IMG/VR virus record: IMGVR_UViG_3300019776_000368
Coordinates: 1 to 30,736 of that record
DNA: 30,736 bases
Direction: 5' to 3' (one strand)
DNA from: a virus
Of the stretch, positions 13,819 through 21,580 are shown piece by piece; position 1 is the first letter of the stretch; each line of letters starts with the position of its first letter. Under the pieces are notes generated by a model, which ran no database searches, was not told where the DNA came from, and was given only the letters and a program-made list of their open reading frames with translations. The translations under genes and the position numbers were made by a program.

Positions 13819-14024
13819 CACCCACCGGCACAGAAGCCAGAGTCTGCGCTGACATTGCACGGCGCCAGCAACTCGGCTTGCAGAAATACGGCACCACCGT
13901 CGAGCGCAACCCGCTGGCGCTGCGCGAGTGGATGCAACACCTGTACGAAGAAATTCTCGACGCATCGGTCTACATTCGCAGAGCGATGGATGAGATGGAC
14001 AAGCGAGAGGATGATTTCAAATGA
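13812..14024 (+). CDS. Small phage protein, unknown function
   Basis: The 70-aa protein starts at ATG 13812 with GGAGG 5 nt upstream. The sequence (ADIARRQQLGLQKYGTTVER, then LALREWMQHLYEEILDASVY) matches a widespread small phage protein type often found near dATP/dUTPase-like or MazG-like regulators, with 'Y...EEI.DA..Y..' helices. A role is not established. It overlaps the excisionase-like gene by 4 nt. Confidence 0.75.
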   Translation: MLTPTGTEARVCADIARRQQLGLQKYGTTVERNPLALREWMQHLYEEILDASVYIRRAMDEMDKREDDFK

Positions 14025-14245
14025 CAGACGCCACCCTGATCCAGAAGGTCGATGACCTGACCCAGGCCGTCGCGCACCTGTCGCGCCTGATGGGCGCCCG
14101 CATGACCGGCCCCGAGGTCTGCGCCCGCCTGCGCATCCACCGCAACACCCTGGCCCGCTACATGGCCGAGCGAGGGTTTCCCAGGCCTGGCCGCGATGGC
14201 AAGTGGTTGCTTGAAGAGATCATCGAGTGGGAGTGCCGCCGGTAA
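14021..14245 (+). CDS. Excisionase-like (AlpA/MerR-type HTH) protein
   Basis: The 74-aa protein has a helix of about 20 residues (IQKVDDLTQAVAHLSRLMGA) followed by a winged-HTH of the excisionase/AlpA type: MTGPEVCARLRIHRNTLARY then RGFPRPGRDGKWLLEEIIEW. This fits a recombination-directionality factor, which would bend attachment-site DNA and favour prophage excision with the adjacent integrase. It is the last gene of the rightward early operon. It converges on the integrase gene and overlaps it by 26 nt. A simple transcription regulator cannot be excluded, but location strongly favours Xis. Confidence 0.75.
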   Translation: MTDATLIQKVDDLTQAVAHLSRLMGARMTGPEVCARLRIHRNTLARYMAERGFPRPGRDGKWLLEEIIEWECRR

Positions 14246-15227
14246 TCCGCGCCGCGATCTCGCTCGCGGTGGGGTTGTAGTAGGTCAACGCCCGCGTGGT
14301 GTTCGACCACCCGAACATCTTGCACAGATCGAGCACATGCAGCCGCTGGGCCAGCCTGGTGGCCGCAGTGTGCCTGCTGTCGTGGAACGTGAACCCGGAT
14401 AGGCCTGCGCGGTCCCTGGCGCGTCTGAACAAGGTGTCCAGGGTCTGAGTCGTCACCCCGAACACCGTCACCGAGTCGAACCCCTTCTGCCACCCGATCA
14501 CCCGCAGCGCGGTGGGCGTCAGCGGCACGTCTCGGCCCTTGCCTGTCTTGCTGGTGCGCAGTCGGCAGAAGTCGGCGCCAATGTCAGGCCACTGCAACGC
14601 GCACATCTCACCGGCCCGCATCCCGGTGAGCAGGGCCAGCACCAGGGCATTGGCAATCGAGCCGGTGACACTCTGCACCGGGCCGCGCCGCCAGCCCAAC
14701 TGCCGCAACATCTTGCGCACCTCGACACCGCTGATCGTGCGCTCGCGATGCGCGGGTTTTGAGGGCTTTCTCATGTCCCGCAAGGGGTTGGTATCCACCC
14801 ACCGCCAATCGCGCCGTGCAGCCTCAAATACGCTGGACAGCACGGTGATGTAGCGCAGCACCGACCCATCCGAGTTGACGCGCAGACGGTCGTCTCGCCA
14901 GACGGCCATGTCCTCGGGCGTGATCTCCCCCAACTTTTTCCCCAACGGCAGACGGTGGCCTGGCCCGAGCATGGCCGTGAGCCTGATCACCTCCTTGTCG
15001 CCACCCTTCATGCCGGGTGCGATCTCCCCCTGGTAGCGCACAATGGCGTCACGCAGCGTCTTGGTCTGCCCGATAGTGCCCCGCTTGGTCGCCCGTAACT
15101 CGGTGGAGCGCGCATGCGCCCAGGCCGTCGCCTCGCGATAGGTGTCGAACGTGCCCGACTCGCGCACACCGGCCACCTCGATCTGGATATGCCACCGCCC
15201 GGTGGCCGTCTTCTTTGGGGATGCCAT
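14220..15227 (-). CDS. int: Tyrosine-family site-specific integrase
   Basis: The 335-aa recombinase has an N-terminal arm-binding region (about 1-50), a SAM-like core-binding domain (about 55-145) and a catalytic domain. Active-site residues seen are Arg204 (LLTGMRAGEMCAL), Lys227 (TSKTGKGRDVPL), His282 and Arg285 (FHDSRHTAAT), Trp307 (GWSN, where many relatives have His) and Tyr316/317 (LTYYNP). Length is normal. No Shine-Dalgarno sequence is evident before ATG 15227. The 3' end overlaps the excisionase-like gene on the other strand, so rightward early transcription would run antisense into int. The region upstream carries repeat clusters expected of an attachment site. Confidence 0.95.
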   Translation of the reverse strand: MASPKKTATGRWHIQIEVAGVRESGTFDTYREATAWAHARSTELRATKRGTIGQTKTLRDAIVRYQGEIAPGMKGGDKEVIRLTAMLGPGHRLPLGKKLGEITPEDMAVWRDDRLRVNSDGSVLRYITVLSSVFEAARRDWRWVDTNPLRDMRKPSKPAHRERTISGVEVRKMLRQLGWRRGPVQSVTGSIANALVLALLTGMRAGEMCALQWPDIGADFCRLRTSKTGKGRDVPLTPTALRVIGWQKGFDSVTVFGVTTQTLDTLFRRARDRAGLSGFTFHDSRHTAATRLAQRLHVLDLCKMFGWSNTTRALTYYNPTASEIAARITGGTPTR

Positions 15228-15280
15228 TGGGGATTTTTTGGGGCAGGGATTGTGCAGCGGGTTGGATTGACTGCACTCTA

Positions 15281-15297
15281 CACCAACACGGTTGGTG
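15281..15297. repeat. Short inverted repeat upstream of int
   Basis: CACCAAC (15281-15287) and GTTGGTG (15291-15297) form 7-bp arms around ACG. It lies between the two TTGGGG clusters. It could be a core-type recombinase site or a hairpin in the int leader; no T-run follows. Confidence 0.4.
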
Positions 15298-15315
15298 GCT
15301 CCCCCTCTGAAAAGT

Positions 15316-15346
15316 GCAGGCTAGTGGGGTTGATGCACTAGCCTGC
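15316..15346. repeat. Strong 11-bp inverted repeat upstream of int
   Basis: GCAGGCTAGTG (15316-15326) and CACTAGCCTGC (15336-15346) pair perfectly around a 9-nt loop. There is no U-tract on the plus side and only a short T4 (CTTTTC) on the minus side, so it is at most a weak terminator. Its place in the putative attP makes a recombination-protein site or insulating hairpin equally likely. Confidence 0.5.
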
Positions 15347-15524
15347 CCTGGTACTTGGTGCCGATTATCGGACCCGGAGAGCCAGCATTGGTGCGGGTTA
15401 CGGCAGTTTTTTGGGGATAAATTGGGGTTGCGCCCCAATGGAATGGCCTCGATTTGAGTACGAAAACCGGACCCACACTTGCAAAATTGGGGAGCACATG
15501 CGAACATTAATTGAAGGGCAGAAT

Positions 15525-15725
15525 ATGGCAGAGCAGGAACGAAGCATCGAATTACACAACGGCGAACAGCTTCGGCGCCGCGTGGTCATTGATGCTCGGT
15601 GCAGCATGTTGAACGTGCCCGTGCTTGCCGCTGATGGGTTTGGGCAAATCTGTTACATGGCAAGCGGACTGCATACCGATGACGGCGTGGAAATCTGGAC
15701 GCCGCAGAATTGGGAACGCCACTAA
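15525..15725 (+). CDS. Small protein of unknown function next to int
   Basis: A 66-aa ORF (MAEQERSIELHNGEQLRRRV...) with AAGGG 6 nt before ATG 15525; in-frame ATG 15498 and an upstream TTG at 15411 are alternatives. The sequence is a small alpha/beta domain ending GVEIWTPQNWERH, with no recognised motif. It stands alone on the plus strand between int and the end of the lysis operon. Such isolated genes beside int are often accessory (morons), but nothing in the sequence shows its role. Confidence 0.55.
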   Translation: MAEQERSIELHNGEQLRRRVVIDARCSMLNVPVLAADGFGQICYMASGLHTDDGVEIWTPQNWERH

Positions 15726-15736
15726 CCACAAACGAC

Positions 15737-15771
15737 AAAAAAAACCTCCCACCCCGTGAAGGATGGGAGGT
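15737..15771 (-). terminator. Terminator of the leftward late operon
   Basis: Read on the minus strand, ACCTCCCA (15771-15764) pairs with TGGGAGGT (15751-15744) and is followed by a run of eight T (15744-15737). It lies 33 nt beyond the holin stop and should end the structural and lysis transcript. On the plus strand the stem is not followed by T residues. Confidence 0.9.
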
Positions 15772-15803
15772 AAACAGCATCGCTGCTGATCAGGAGACAA
15801 CTG

Positions 15804-16397
15804 CTATTTCGAGGCGCCCGAGACACCGGCCTTGACTGCGCTCGCCAGGTCCGCGCTGACCTGTCGTGAACTCGGGCTGGAGCCGAAGAAAAACCCGTTG
15901 GCCTGGGCCGCGTTGGACATGAGCCACTGCACCGCAGCACCGACGATGCCGCCGATCATGGCCGCGATGCCGGGATCGATCACCAGTTTCTGGCCGCCAA
16001 GGAGCCAGAAGCACCCGGCCAGCACCCCGGCCAGGCAGGCGTAAGAGGCCAGATTGATCATATAGCCGAGGAGCAGCACCCCATGCGTGTTCGCGTTGAA
16101 CTTGCGGGCGTCTGACGTGTCGCTGATGTAGGCCTGAGTGGTCGAGGCGTCGATCCGCTTTTCCTCGATGTCCAGACCGCGCAGCTTGACCTTGAGATCA
16201 GCCTCGACCTGGCGCAGCGCCGCCAGTTGCTCGGGTGTCGCGGCCTTGAGCGTCTGGTCGATGCCCTCCAGCGTTGGCGCAACGGGCGTGCCGATGGCGT
16301 CACCGATGTCCTTCGCGGCCATCGCCACCAAACCCGGCACGTTGCCAGTGGCGAGTGCGCCGAGGTACGGAAGGGCTTTTTTCCAATCGATGTCCAT
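15804..16397 (-). CDS. Holin, three-transmembrane phage type
   Basis: This 197-aa protein fits the 3-TM phage holin family. An N-terminal amphipathic or hydrophobic part (LPYLGALATGNVPGLVAMAA) is followed by a helical charged segment (about 50-95). Two strong spans follow at about 107-134 (GVLLLGYMINLASYACLAGV) and 140-161 (IDPGIAAMIGGIVGAAVQWL), with a polar tail. Holins open the inner membrane so the endolysin can act. It is the last gene of the late operon, 1 nt after the endolysin stop and just before the terminator. Confidence rests on topology plus neighbours. Confidence 0.85.
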   Translation of the reverse strand: MDIDWKKALPYLGALATGNVPGLVAMAAKDIGDAIGTPVAPTLEGIDQTLKAATPEQLAALRQVEADLKVKLRGLDIEEKRIDASTTQAYISDTSDARKFNANTHGVLLLGYMINLASYACLAGVLAGCFWLLGGQKLVIDPGIAAMIGGIVGAAVQWLMSNAAQANGFFFGSSPSSRQVSADLASAVKAGVSGASK

Positions 16398-16398
16398 G

Positions 16399-16842
16399 TC
16401 AGTCCTTCACGATTCCAGCCACGTAGTCCTTGCCCTGGACCGTCAGCACACGGTTGATGATCTTGTCCGGTATCCTGGTCGAGACGTGGACCCAGGTGTG
16501 CTCGTAGATCAGTTGCCCGATGCCCAGCACAGACACCAGCGGCGCCAGCGTCTTGGCAATCTCGTAAGGTGTGCCGAACGCTGGTGCGCGGAAATCTGCG
16601 GCCATCGCACGGATGTGATCTGATCCCGGCCCTGATCCGATGGCAGCATTGAGTTGGCCGCACCGGTAGCCGCTGGAGATCAGGATCGCGCACCCGAGGT
16701 GCGAGCGGATGCCCTCCAGCATTTCGGCGGTGGCCTTGGCGGCAGGCAGCAGATCGGCAGGCAAGTCGTTGTTGATGCACAAGCGGCACGCGGTGTCACT
16801 CTGGCAGAACTCATCGACCGTGAAGTGTGTGGAGAGGTTCAT
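16399..16842 (-). CDS. Endolysin, M15-type peptidase
   Basis: The 147-aa protein carries the zinc peptidase signature of M15 (VanY/L-Ala-D-Glu or D-Ala-D-Ala type). SDHIRAMAADF holds ligands His76 and Asp83, followed by catalytic Glu114 and ligand His119 in WVHVS. SSGYRCGQLN upstream is the usual substrate-side motif. It would cut peptidoglycan cross-bridges at lysis. No signal peptide is seen, so it needs the holin next door. ATG 16842 overlaps the XhlA-like gene stop. The Gly usually present in SxHxxGxAxD is Met here. Confidence 0.9.
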   Translation of the reverse strand: MNLSTHFTVDEFCQSDTACRLCINNDLPADLLPAAKATAEMLEGIRSHLGCAILISSGYRCGQLNAAIGSGPGSDHIRAMAADFRAPAFGTPYEIAKTLAPLVSVLGIGQLIYEHTWVHVSTRIPDKIINRVLTVQGKDYVAGIVKD

Positions 16843-17141
16843 TTGTGCAACACCAGGGCAAGCACGGCCAGGCCGACCGCAGATAAGCACCCAATCACCG
16901 CTTTTGTGATCAGTGATCGCATCTCCTTGAGGCCGGGCATGTGGTGCTCGATCTCGGACAGCCGCACCTGGATGTCGCTCATGGTCTTGGCGCCATCAAT
17001 CAGCCGCTGCTGGGTCGCAGTGTCGCGCTCATCGAGTCGCGCCAAGGTTTGCAGCGCCTCGGTCATCTTGTCCATCTTTGACTCGATCCGCATGATCACA
17101 GTCTCCAACTGCGTCAGCCGAAAATCCTTGTCATCTCCCAT
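16839..17141 (-). CDS. XhlA-like coiled-coil membrane protein of the lysis cassette
   Basis: A 100-aa protein with a helical coiled-coil part (about 5-70: LTQLETVIMRIESKMDKMTE ... RLSEIEHH) and one C-terminal transmembrane helix (about 78-98: ITKAVIGCLSAVGLAVLALV). This topology matches XhlA/hemolysin-type lysis accessory proteins. GGGAG is 8 nt before the ATG. It precedes endolysin and holin and may assist membrane permeabilisation or be a second holin. No separate Rz/Rz1 spanin pair is recognised in the window. Confidence 0.7.
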   Translation of the reverse strand: MGDDKDFRLTQLETVIMRIESKMDKMTEALQTLARLDERDTATQQRLIDGAKTMSDIQVRLSEIEHHMPGLKEMRSLITKAVIGCLSAVGLAVLALVLHK

Positions 17142-17153
17142 CGGTACTGCTCC

Positions 17154-17435
17154 CTATGCTGGAATGTGGTTTGGCATGACGCCATTGAGATAGCCCACGA
17201 TGAACAAGGCCACCTGGCCGCGCCATCCTTGGTCGTATTGCAGCCGGTGCAGTCGCTGGCTGAATGTGTGCTCGCCGTGCCGAGGGAAGTCCCACAAGAG
17301 CACGGCCAACTCGGTGTAGTTGCACCAGACATCGATCAACAGCGTGACCAACGTGATTGGCGCGACGATGCGCCACCAACCGCCGCGCTGGTACTGCACG
17401 GCGACCGGATAGAGGACGGCCAGGATCAGGAACAT
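17154..17435 (-). CDS. Putative membrane protein after the tail fibre
   Basis: The 93-aa protein has an N-terminal span (FLILAVLYPVAVQYQ), a second hydrophobic stretch (IVAPITLVTLLIDVWCNYTE) and a third weaker one near the C-terminus (VALFIVGYLNGV). The basic motif RHGEHTFSQRLHRLQYDQGW between them is characteristic of a small conserved phage family of unknown function found between fibre and lysis genes. Its ATG overlaps the fibre stop (TAATG). A lysis or fibre-related role is possible but not shown. Confidence 0.75.
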   Translation of the reverse strand: MFLILAVLYPVAVQYQRGGWWRIVAPITLVTLLIDVWCNYTELAVLLWDFPRHGEHTFSQRLHRLQYDQGWRGQVALFIVGYLNGVMPNHIPA

Positions 17436-18367
17436 TACTGATCCCACGACACGTAGACAAACCCGTCGCCGCCTTTGCCGCCAGCACCACCGTTGCACCC
17501 ACCGCCGCCCATAGTCCCGTTTTGCGGTCCGGATGGGTAAATGCCGCCGCTGCCGTAGACCGTCTGGCCGTGCATCGTGGAGTCCTGCCCATTGACATAG
17601 AGTCCCTGCGCCGAGGTCACGCCCCCGGTAGCAGACACATAACTGCCAAACGAACTTGTTCCGCCCGTGCCCGCGTTGTTGTAGGCCTTGCCTGCTCCAA
17701 CAGTGACTGTGATGGACGCGCCCGGCGTCAGGCCGGTAATCCATCGCGTAACGCTCACCCCCGCGGTGCCTGCGTACCCGGCGGCATCCCCCGCGCCGCC
17801 GCCGCCGCAGCATGTCACCAGGACACGGCCAGAGGCCGGGACAGTGAATGACGATGTGCCAGCGGTCGTGAACAGTTGCGCGCTGCCTGTCGTGACCGCG
17901 CCCGTGCTGCCGTTCACCGATGTGACCGTGGTCTTTTTCATGGCGACCGACCTCCACAACGTTCCGTTGCAGTAGTAGGTCTTGGACTCGCCTGCGGCCA
18001 CGGTGTCGGTGCTCGCGCCGTCTACCGTCTCCGCACCATTCGGATCAAACGTGATCACGCCCGCGCCGCTGTTGGTCAGCGTGAACACAAACCCGTCGCC
18101 CAGCGTGGCCGCAGCGGTGCCCGTCACGGTGAACGTGCCGGTGGTGCAGTCGATGTTCTTTCCTCTGTCTGCCGCCACCACGGTGTAGGCCGAGGTCTTG
18201 GCGCTGGTGGCGTTGAACGGCACGCCCAGCGTGGACAACGCCGTCGCCTGGGTGCCCGTGGTGCCGAACAGGCCAGACAGGAAATCGCGCAGGGACGTGA
18301 TCGCGGTTTTGAAACCACCCTCTGTGACCCCTGCGCCCGTGAAATCTGTGCTTGGTGGCAATGCCAT
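17435..18367 (-). CDS. Tail fibre / receptor-binding protein with glycine-rich tip
   Basis: The 310-aa protein begins with a phage-fibre attachment-type region (LPPSTDFTGAGVTEGGFKTA) and then beta-rich segments (about 50-150: VVAADRGKNIDCTTGTFTVT ... GVITFDPNGAETVDG). It ends in a glycine-rich domain (about 185-310) with GGGGAGDAAGYAGTAG, GGVTSAQ and GGGGCNGGAGGKGGDGFV motifs. Such Gly-rich tips resemble polyglycine adhesins that contact host receptors. It lies 1 nt after the J-like gene. It is probably the main host-range determinant; the exact receptor is unknown. Confidence 0.8.
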   Translation of the reverse strand: MALPPSTDFTGAGVTEGGFKTAITSLRDFLSGLFGTTGTQATALSTLGVPFNATSAKTSAYTVVAADRGKNIDCTTGTFTVTGTAAATLGDGFVFTLTNSGAGVITFDPNGAETVDGASTDTVAAGESKTYYCNGTLWRSVAMKKTTVTSVNGSTGAVTTGSAQLFTTAGTSSFTVPASGRVLVTCCGGGGAGDAAGYAGTAGVSVTRWITGLTPGASITVTVGAGKAYNNAGTGGTSSFGSYVSATGGVTSAQGLYVNGQDSTMHGQTVYGSGGIYPSGPQNGTMGGGGCNGGAGGKGGDGFVYVSWDQ

Positions 18368-18368
18368 A

Positions 18369-21194
18369 TCAATACCTCCACATCAAAGTTGGGTCGGTCG
18401 TCCACATCAGCGTGGTGTCAACCGCGTTCCACATGTAATCGGCTGAACTGCCGTAACTGACCTGGACCCACGGCCCGCGAGCGATCCCAACCGCAGCAAC
18501 GCGCACTGTGGTGGTTGACCCATAGAGCGCAACCGCGGTGTAGTTGGCCGCGCCGGTCTCGCCTGTTCTTGTCCACTTGACGCCGTCCGCAGACTGCTCG
18601 ATCAGGTAGTAATCAGCCCATGCCGATGGTTGCCACGACAGCAGCATCTGGTCAGGTGCGCCGGTCATCGAGCGTGCCGTCAGTCCAAGGATCACGGGCG
18701 CGTTGGTGTAACCCGCGAGCGCGCTGGTGACCAGAGTCGGCGTGGTGACTCCGGTGTCAGCGGTATGCACGTTGTCGTCCTCGTTGACGCACTCGATGTC
18801 CACCTGCGTCAGGCTCTTGGGCTTTGCCGACAGCACACGGGCGCGCTGCGCGTAGGCGGCACCAGGACCGAACACGACATGCGTGCGCTCCTCGCCATCC
18901 CCGGTGTACGGTGTGAAACTCGGCGCGGTGGCGAGCACCAACTGATTCGCGCTGGCTCCTGCCGCTGCGGAATAAGGGCCGTCCATCGATCCATCACGCT
19001 TGCGCAGGGCCACGTAGTGCGTGCCCGTGGTGAACGTCATGTCCTCGGTCAAGGTCAAAGTCTTAGTGGTGCTGTTCCACGCCACCACTTCGCCGCCCTG
19101 GCCCCATGCGGGCATGTCGTGCTGGATCACCACCAGGTCGCCAAAACTCGGAATGAAACCCTCCATCTCCGCGCTGAACTTGATCACGCGGCGCCGGTAG
19201 CGGTTGCTCGCGGCCATGTACAGACCTTCGCGGTATGCCTGATCGCGGCCAACCACACCGAACAGATTCACCTTGGCTGGCACCGATGCCGTGCTGCCGC
19301 TGAGTTTGGCGCGCACGGTGGCCGATGCCCAGTTGCCCGAGTCGAAATATTTCACGTCCACAGCGTCGGCAGTGTCGGCAGTGGGCATCAGGTAGTCGAT
19401 GCTGAATGACCCGCGCACGATGTTTCGCTGACTGAACATCGCGACGGGAATAGTCGCCGCCTGGTCGCGCATGAAGCGCATGATGCCGCCCTGAAGAAAA
19501 GGCTTTGCACGACCCACCTTGGCGACCTGTGTGGCAGCTTCCCAGAACGACAGGAAATTGTCGAACCGACCGTCGAAGTAGTCGCCGCGAGCCGCCCAGG
19601 TGGCGTCTAGCGTCAGCAGGCCCGAAAGGTCGATCTGGGCGTCGGTCATGCCCACCTGTTTGCAGGCGTATGCCGCAGCCCAGGCGATGGACCGGGTGCT
19701 GGTGTTGGCCGACCAAGTGCTGCCGTTCCAGATCGGCAACTTTCGCGTGCAGATCACGTTCACCTTGCGGCTGGCCTGTAGTGACAAATTGCTGCTGGCT
19801 TTGAGCCTCATCGCGATCAACGTCACATCCCCAAAGGTGCGGCTGTCGTTGAGGTAGGCACGCAAGCCTGCCCATGCGATGTCGTTGCCAACCGAACTGG
19901 ACGTGTTCTTCGCGCTGGACCGGCGCACCCGCACCTCGTACCTGCCAGCCGTTACCGCTGTGCGCTCAGAGTAGCGCTGCGGAGTGGTTGTGCCTGCGGT
20001 GTAGGTCGGCGCGACCAACAGCGCGAAACTGCTGGTGGGCGATCCTGTCGCGTCCACGGTGCGCGCCTCGGCGTACACATCGACCGAGATCGAGGAAAGC
20101 ACGCCGGTGCCGGTATCCACGCTGTACAGGCCACGCGGCATCACGATGTCCACGCCAAGGTAGTTGGCCGTGGTGCCTGACGCATTGGCGATGAACCCAC
20201 CGACCCACTTGCTCACGGTGACGTTGCCACTTGTGGTGGCCGATGTGGTCGTGACGGTGAAGGCATCGGCAGAGGTGACGGTGATCGTGAAGGTGCCGTC
20301 AGTGGCCGTGCCACTGGTGAAGTCGAGGTAAACCGAGTTGCCAGTGCTAAGACCGTGTGAGGTGCTGGTCACCGTCAGCGTGGTGGTTCCGCTTTGGGAG
20401 TATGTGCCGGTGAAACAGGGCAAGTCCTGCCCAGAAACCTCGGTGCTGGTCACCACGTTGACAGGGAACATCGTGACCGCAGTGCTGGGCGGCACCACTT
20501 CATAAGTGATGTCGTCGAAGGACGCGATTGGCGTGTCCTCGATGCGGATCGCCTCAATGTCATATTCACCGCGCCCGACGCACAGCAACTGGTACAGGTA
20601 CTGATCACCGCCAGAAAACTCGCTGTACGGCTGCGCGGCGAAGTCTGGGTAGCACATTAGGCGCCCGAAGTGCTCTGGAATCGCAGCATCCAGGCGCGCC
20701 GTGTTGCCCTGCGCCTGGAGCGAGTAGGTCGGTGACGGTGCGGCCAGCGCTGCGGCCTGTTGCGGGCTGGGCAGTTTGGGTGCTGGCAGGATGGCATTGA
20801 CCAGCGACATCCCGGCAAACACCACGCCAGCCTGCATCACGCTGAGAATCGTCCCGGCGTTTGCCGCCACCAGTGTGCCGCCCATCGCTGAATACAGCCC
20901 GCTGGCAGCAGGACCGGCAAAAGTCATCACGGCCAGCATGGCGACCATGCGGATCGGGTCCGAGCCGCCGCCGTCGCCGCCTTGGGGCAGCAGACGCACG
21001 TCCACGAAGGCCAGCGATTGATCGTCATCTGGCACCAGTTCCCACTCGGCGCGCAGCACCGGGCGACCATCAACGAAACACACAAACGGTGTCTGCCACA
21101 CGGGCGCCAGGTCGCGGATGGAATGACCACCGACGCGAGCGACACGCCGATTCTGCGGGCTCAGTGCGTTTTCGAGGTAGACGACTGTGGTCAT
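18369..21194 (-). CDS. Tail tip (J-like host specificity) protein with gpI-like N-terminus
   Basis: This 941-aa protein has an N-terminal ubiquitin-like/gpI-type part (about 1-70), a strongly hydrophobic Gly/Ala segment (about 81-137) as in lambda gpI, and then the J-type tip core (PTYSLQAQGNTARLDAAIPE, later MPTADTADAVDVKYFD and YREGLYMAASNRYRRRV). A C-terminal fibronectin III-like domain follows (TNAPVILGLTARS...). Ser/Thr-rich residues 265-329 look like an inserted beta domain. This protein forms the distal baseplate cone and contacts the host with the fibre. The ATG overlaps the NlpC stop. Confidence 0.88.
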   Translation of the reverse strand: MTTVVYLENALSPQNRRVARVGGHSIRDLAPVWQTPFVCFVDGRPVLRAEWELVPDDDQSLAFVDVRLLPQGGDGGGSDPIRMVAMLAVMTFAGPAASGLYSAMGGTLVAANAGTILSVMQAGVVFAGMSLVNAILPAPKLPSPQQAAALAAPSPTYSLQAQGNTARLDAAIPEHFGRLMCYPDFAAQPYSEFSGGDQYLYQLLCVGRGEYDIEAIRIEDTPIASFDDITYEVVPPSTAVTMFPVNVVTSTEVSGQDLPCFTGTYSQSGTTTLTVTSTSHGLSTGNSVYLDFTSGTATDGTFTITVTSADAFTVTTTSATTSGNVTVSKWVGGFIANASGTTANYLGVDIVMPRGLYSVDTGTGVLSSISVDVYAEARTVDATGSPTSSFALLVAPTYTAGTTTPQRYSERTAVTAGRYEVRVRRSSAKNTSSSVGNDIAWAGLRAYLNDSRTFGDVTLIAMRLKASSNLSLQASRKVNVICTRKLPIWNGSTWSANTSTRSIAWAAAYACKQVGMTDAQIDLSGLLTLDATWAARGDYFDGRFDNFLSFWEAATQVAKVGRAKPFLQGGIMRFMRDQAATIPVAMFSQRNIVRGSFSIDYLMPTADTADAVDVKYFDSGNWASATVRAKLSGSTASVPAKVNLFGVVGRDQAYREGLYMAASNRYRRRVIKFSAEMEGFIPSFGDLVVIQHDMPAWGQGGEVVAWNSTTKTLTLTEDMTFTTGTHYVALRKRDGSMDGPYSAAAGASANQLVLATAPSFTPYTGDGEERTHVVFGPGAAYAQRARVLSAKPKSLTQVDIECVNEDDNVHTADTGVTTPTLVTSALAGYTNAPVILGLTARSMTGAPDQMLLSWQPSAWADYYLIEQSADGVKWTRTGETGAANYTAVALYGSTTTVRVAAVGIARGPWVQVSYGSSADYMWNAVDTTLMWTTDPTLMWRY

Positions 21195-21580
21195 GTTTTC
21201 AGTTGGAAAAATTCACGCCGACCGAAGCCCGACGTGTGCCACGCACTGTCTTTGGTGAAGATCACGCCCGCGCCGCGTGCGCAGTGCAGAACACCACCGC
21301 CATCGAGGTCGAGCCAGACGCCGATGTGCATCGGCCTGCGGATCAGCACCGCACACCCGTGATGGGGCGTCGGAATCTGGAACCACCGCTGCCGTTCTGG
21401 GTGATCCGAGAACAGATCGGCCAGGGCCATCGCGTCGTCGTAGTCGGGCGCGATGACCACCGGCACCTCGACGCCGAAGTGGTCGCGCTGAACCTTGCGG
21501 AAAAACGCCATGCAGTCGAAGGCGTGCGGACCTTGTGCGCCTGCTTCCCACGGTGTTCCGATGTAGTCGCTGAACGTCAT
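21191..21580 (-). CDS. NlpC/P60-type tail peptidase (gpK-like)
   Basis: The 129-aa protein has the NlpC/P60 catalytic layout: Cys23 in FDCMAFF, His85 in HIGVWL and a possible third residue His99 in VLHC. In lambda-like tails this module (gpK C-terminal half) opens the cell wall locally during DNA entry and sits just before I/J. Only the peptidase domain is present; the JAMM metalloprotease half of gpK is absent. The start overlaps the DUF1833 stop. Confidence 0.88.
   Translation of the reverse strand: MTFSDYIGTPWEAGAQGPHAFDCMAFFRKVQRDHFGVEVPVVIAPDYDDAMALADLFSDHPERQRWFQIPTPHHGCAVLIRRPMHIGVWLDLDGGGVLHCARGAGVIFTKDSAWHTSGFGRREFFQLKT

Larger units (their letters stand above)
15215..15492. other. 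Candidate attP region with phased TTGGGG sites; no gene seen
   Basis: About 300 bp between int and the next ORF hold no convincing gene. TTGGGG occurs at 15215, 15227 and 15238 (overlapping the int start) and again at 15411, 15422 and 15487, with an inverted CCCCAA at 15433-15438. Spacings within clusters are 11-12 bp. Two clusters flanking a centre rich in inverted repeats resemble arm-type integrase sites around an attachment core. The core itself cannot be identified without the bacterial attB or prophage junctions. Confidence 0.45.

Noticed and set aside
15228-15500. Search for a tRNA or tRNA fragment at the putative attachment site
   Set aside because: No cloverleaf or TPsiC-like arm could be recognised in this stretch; only inverted repeats and TTGGGG motifs are seen.
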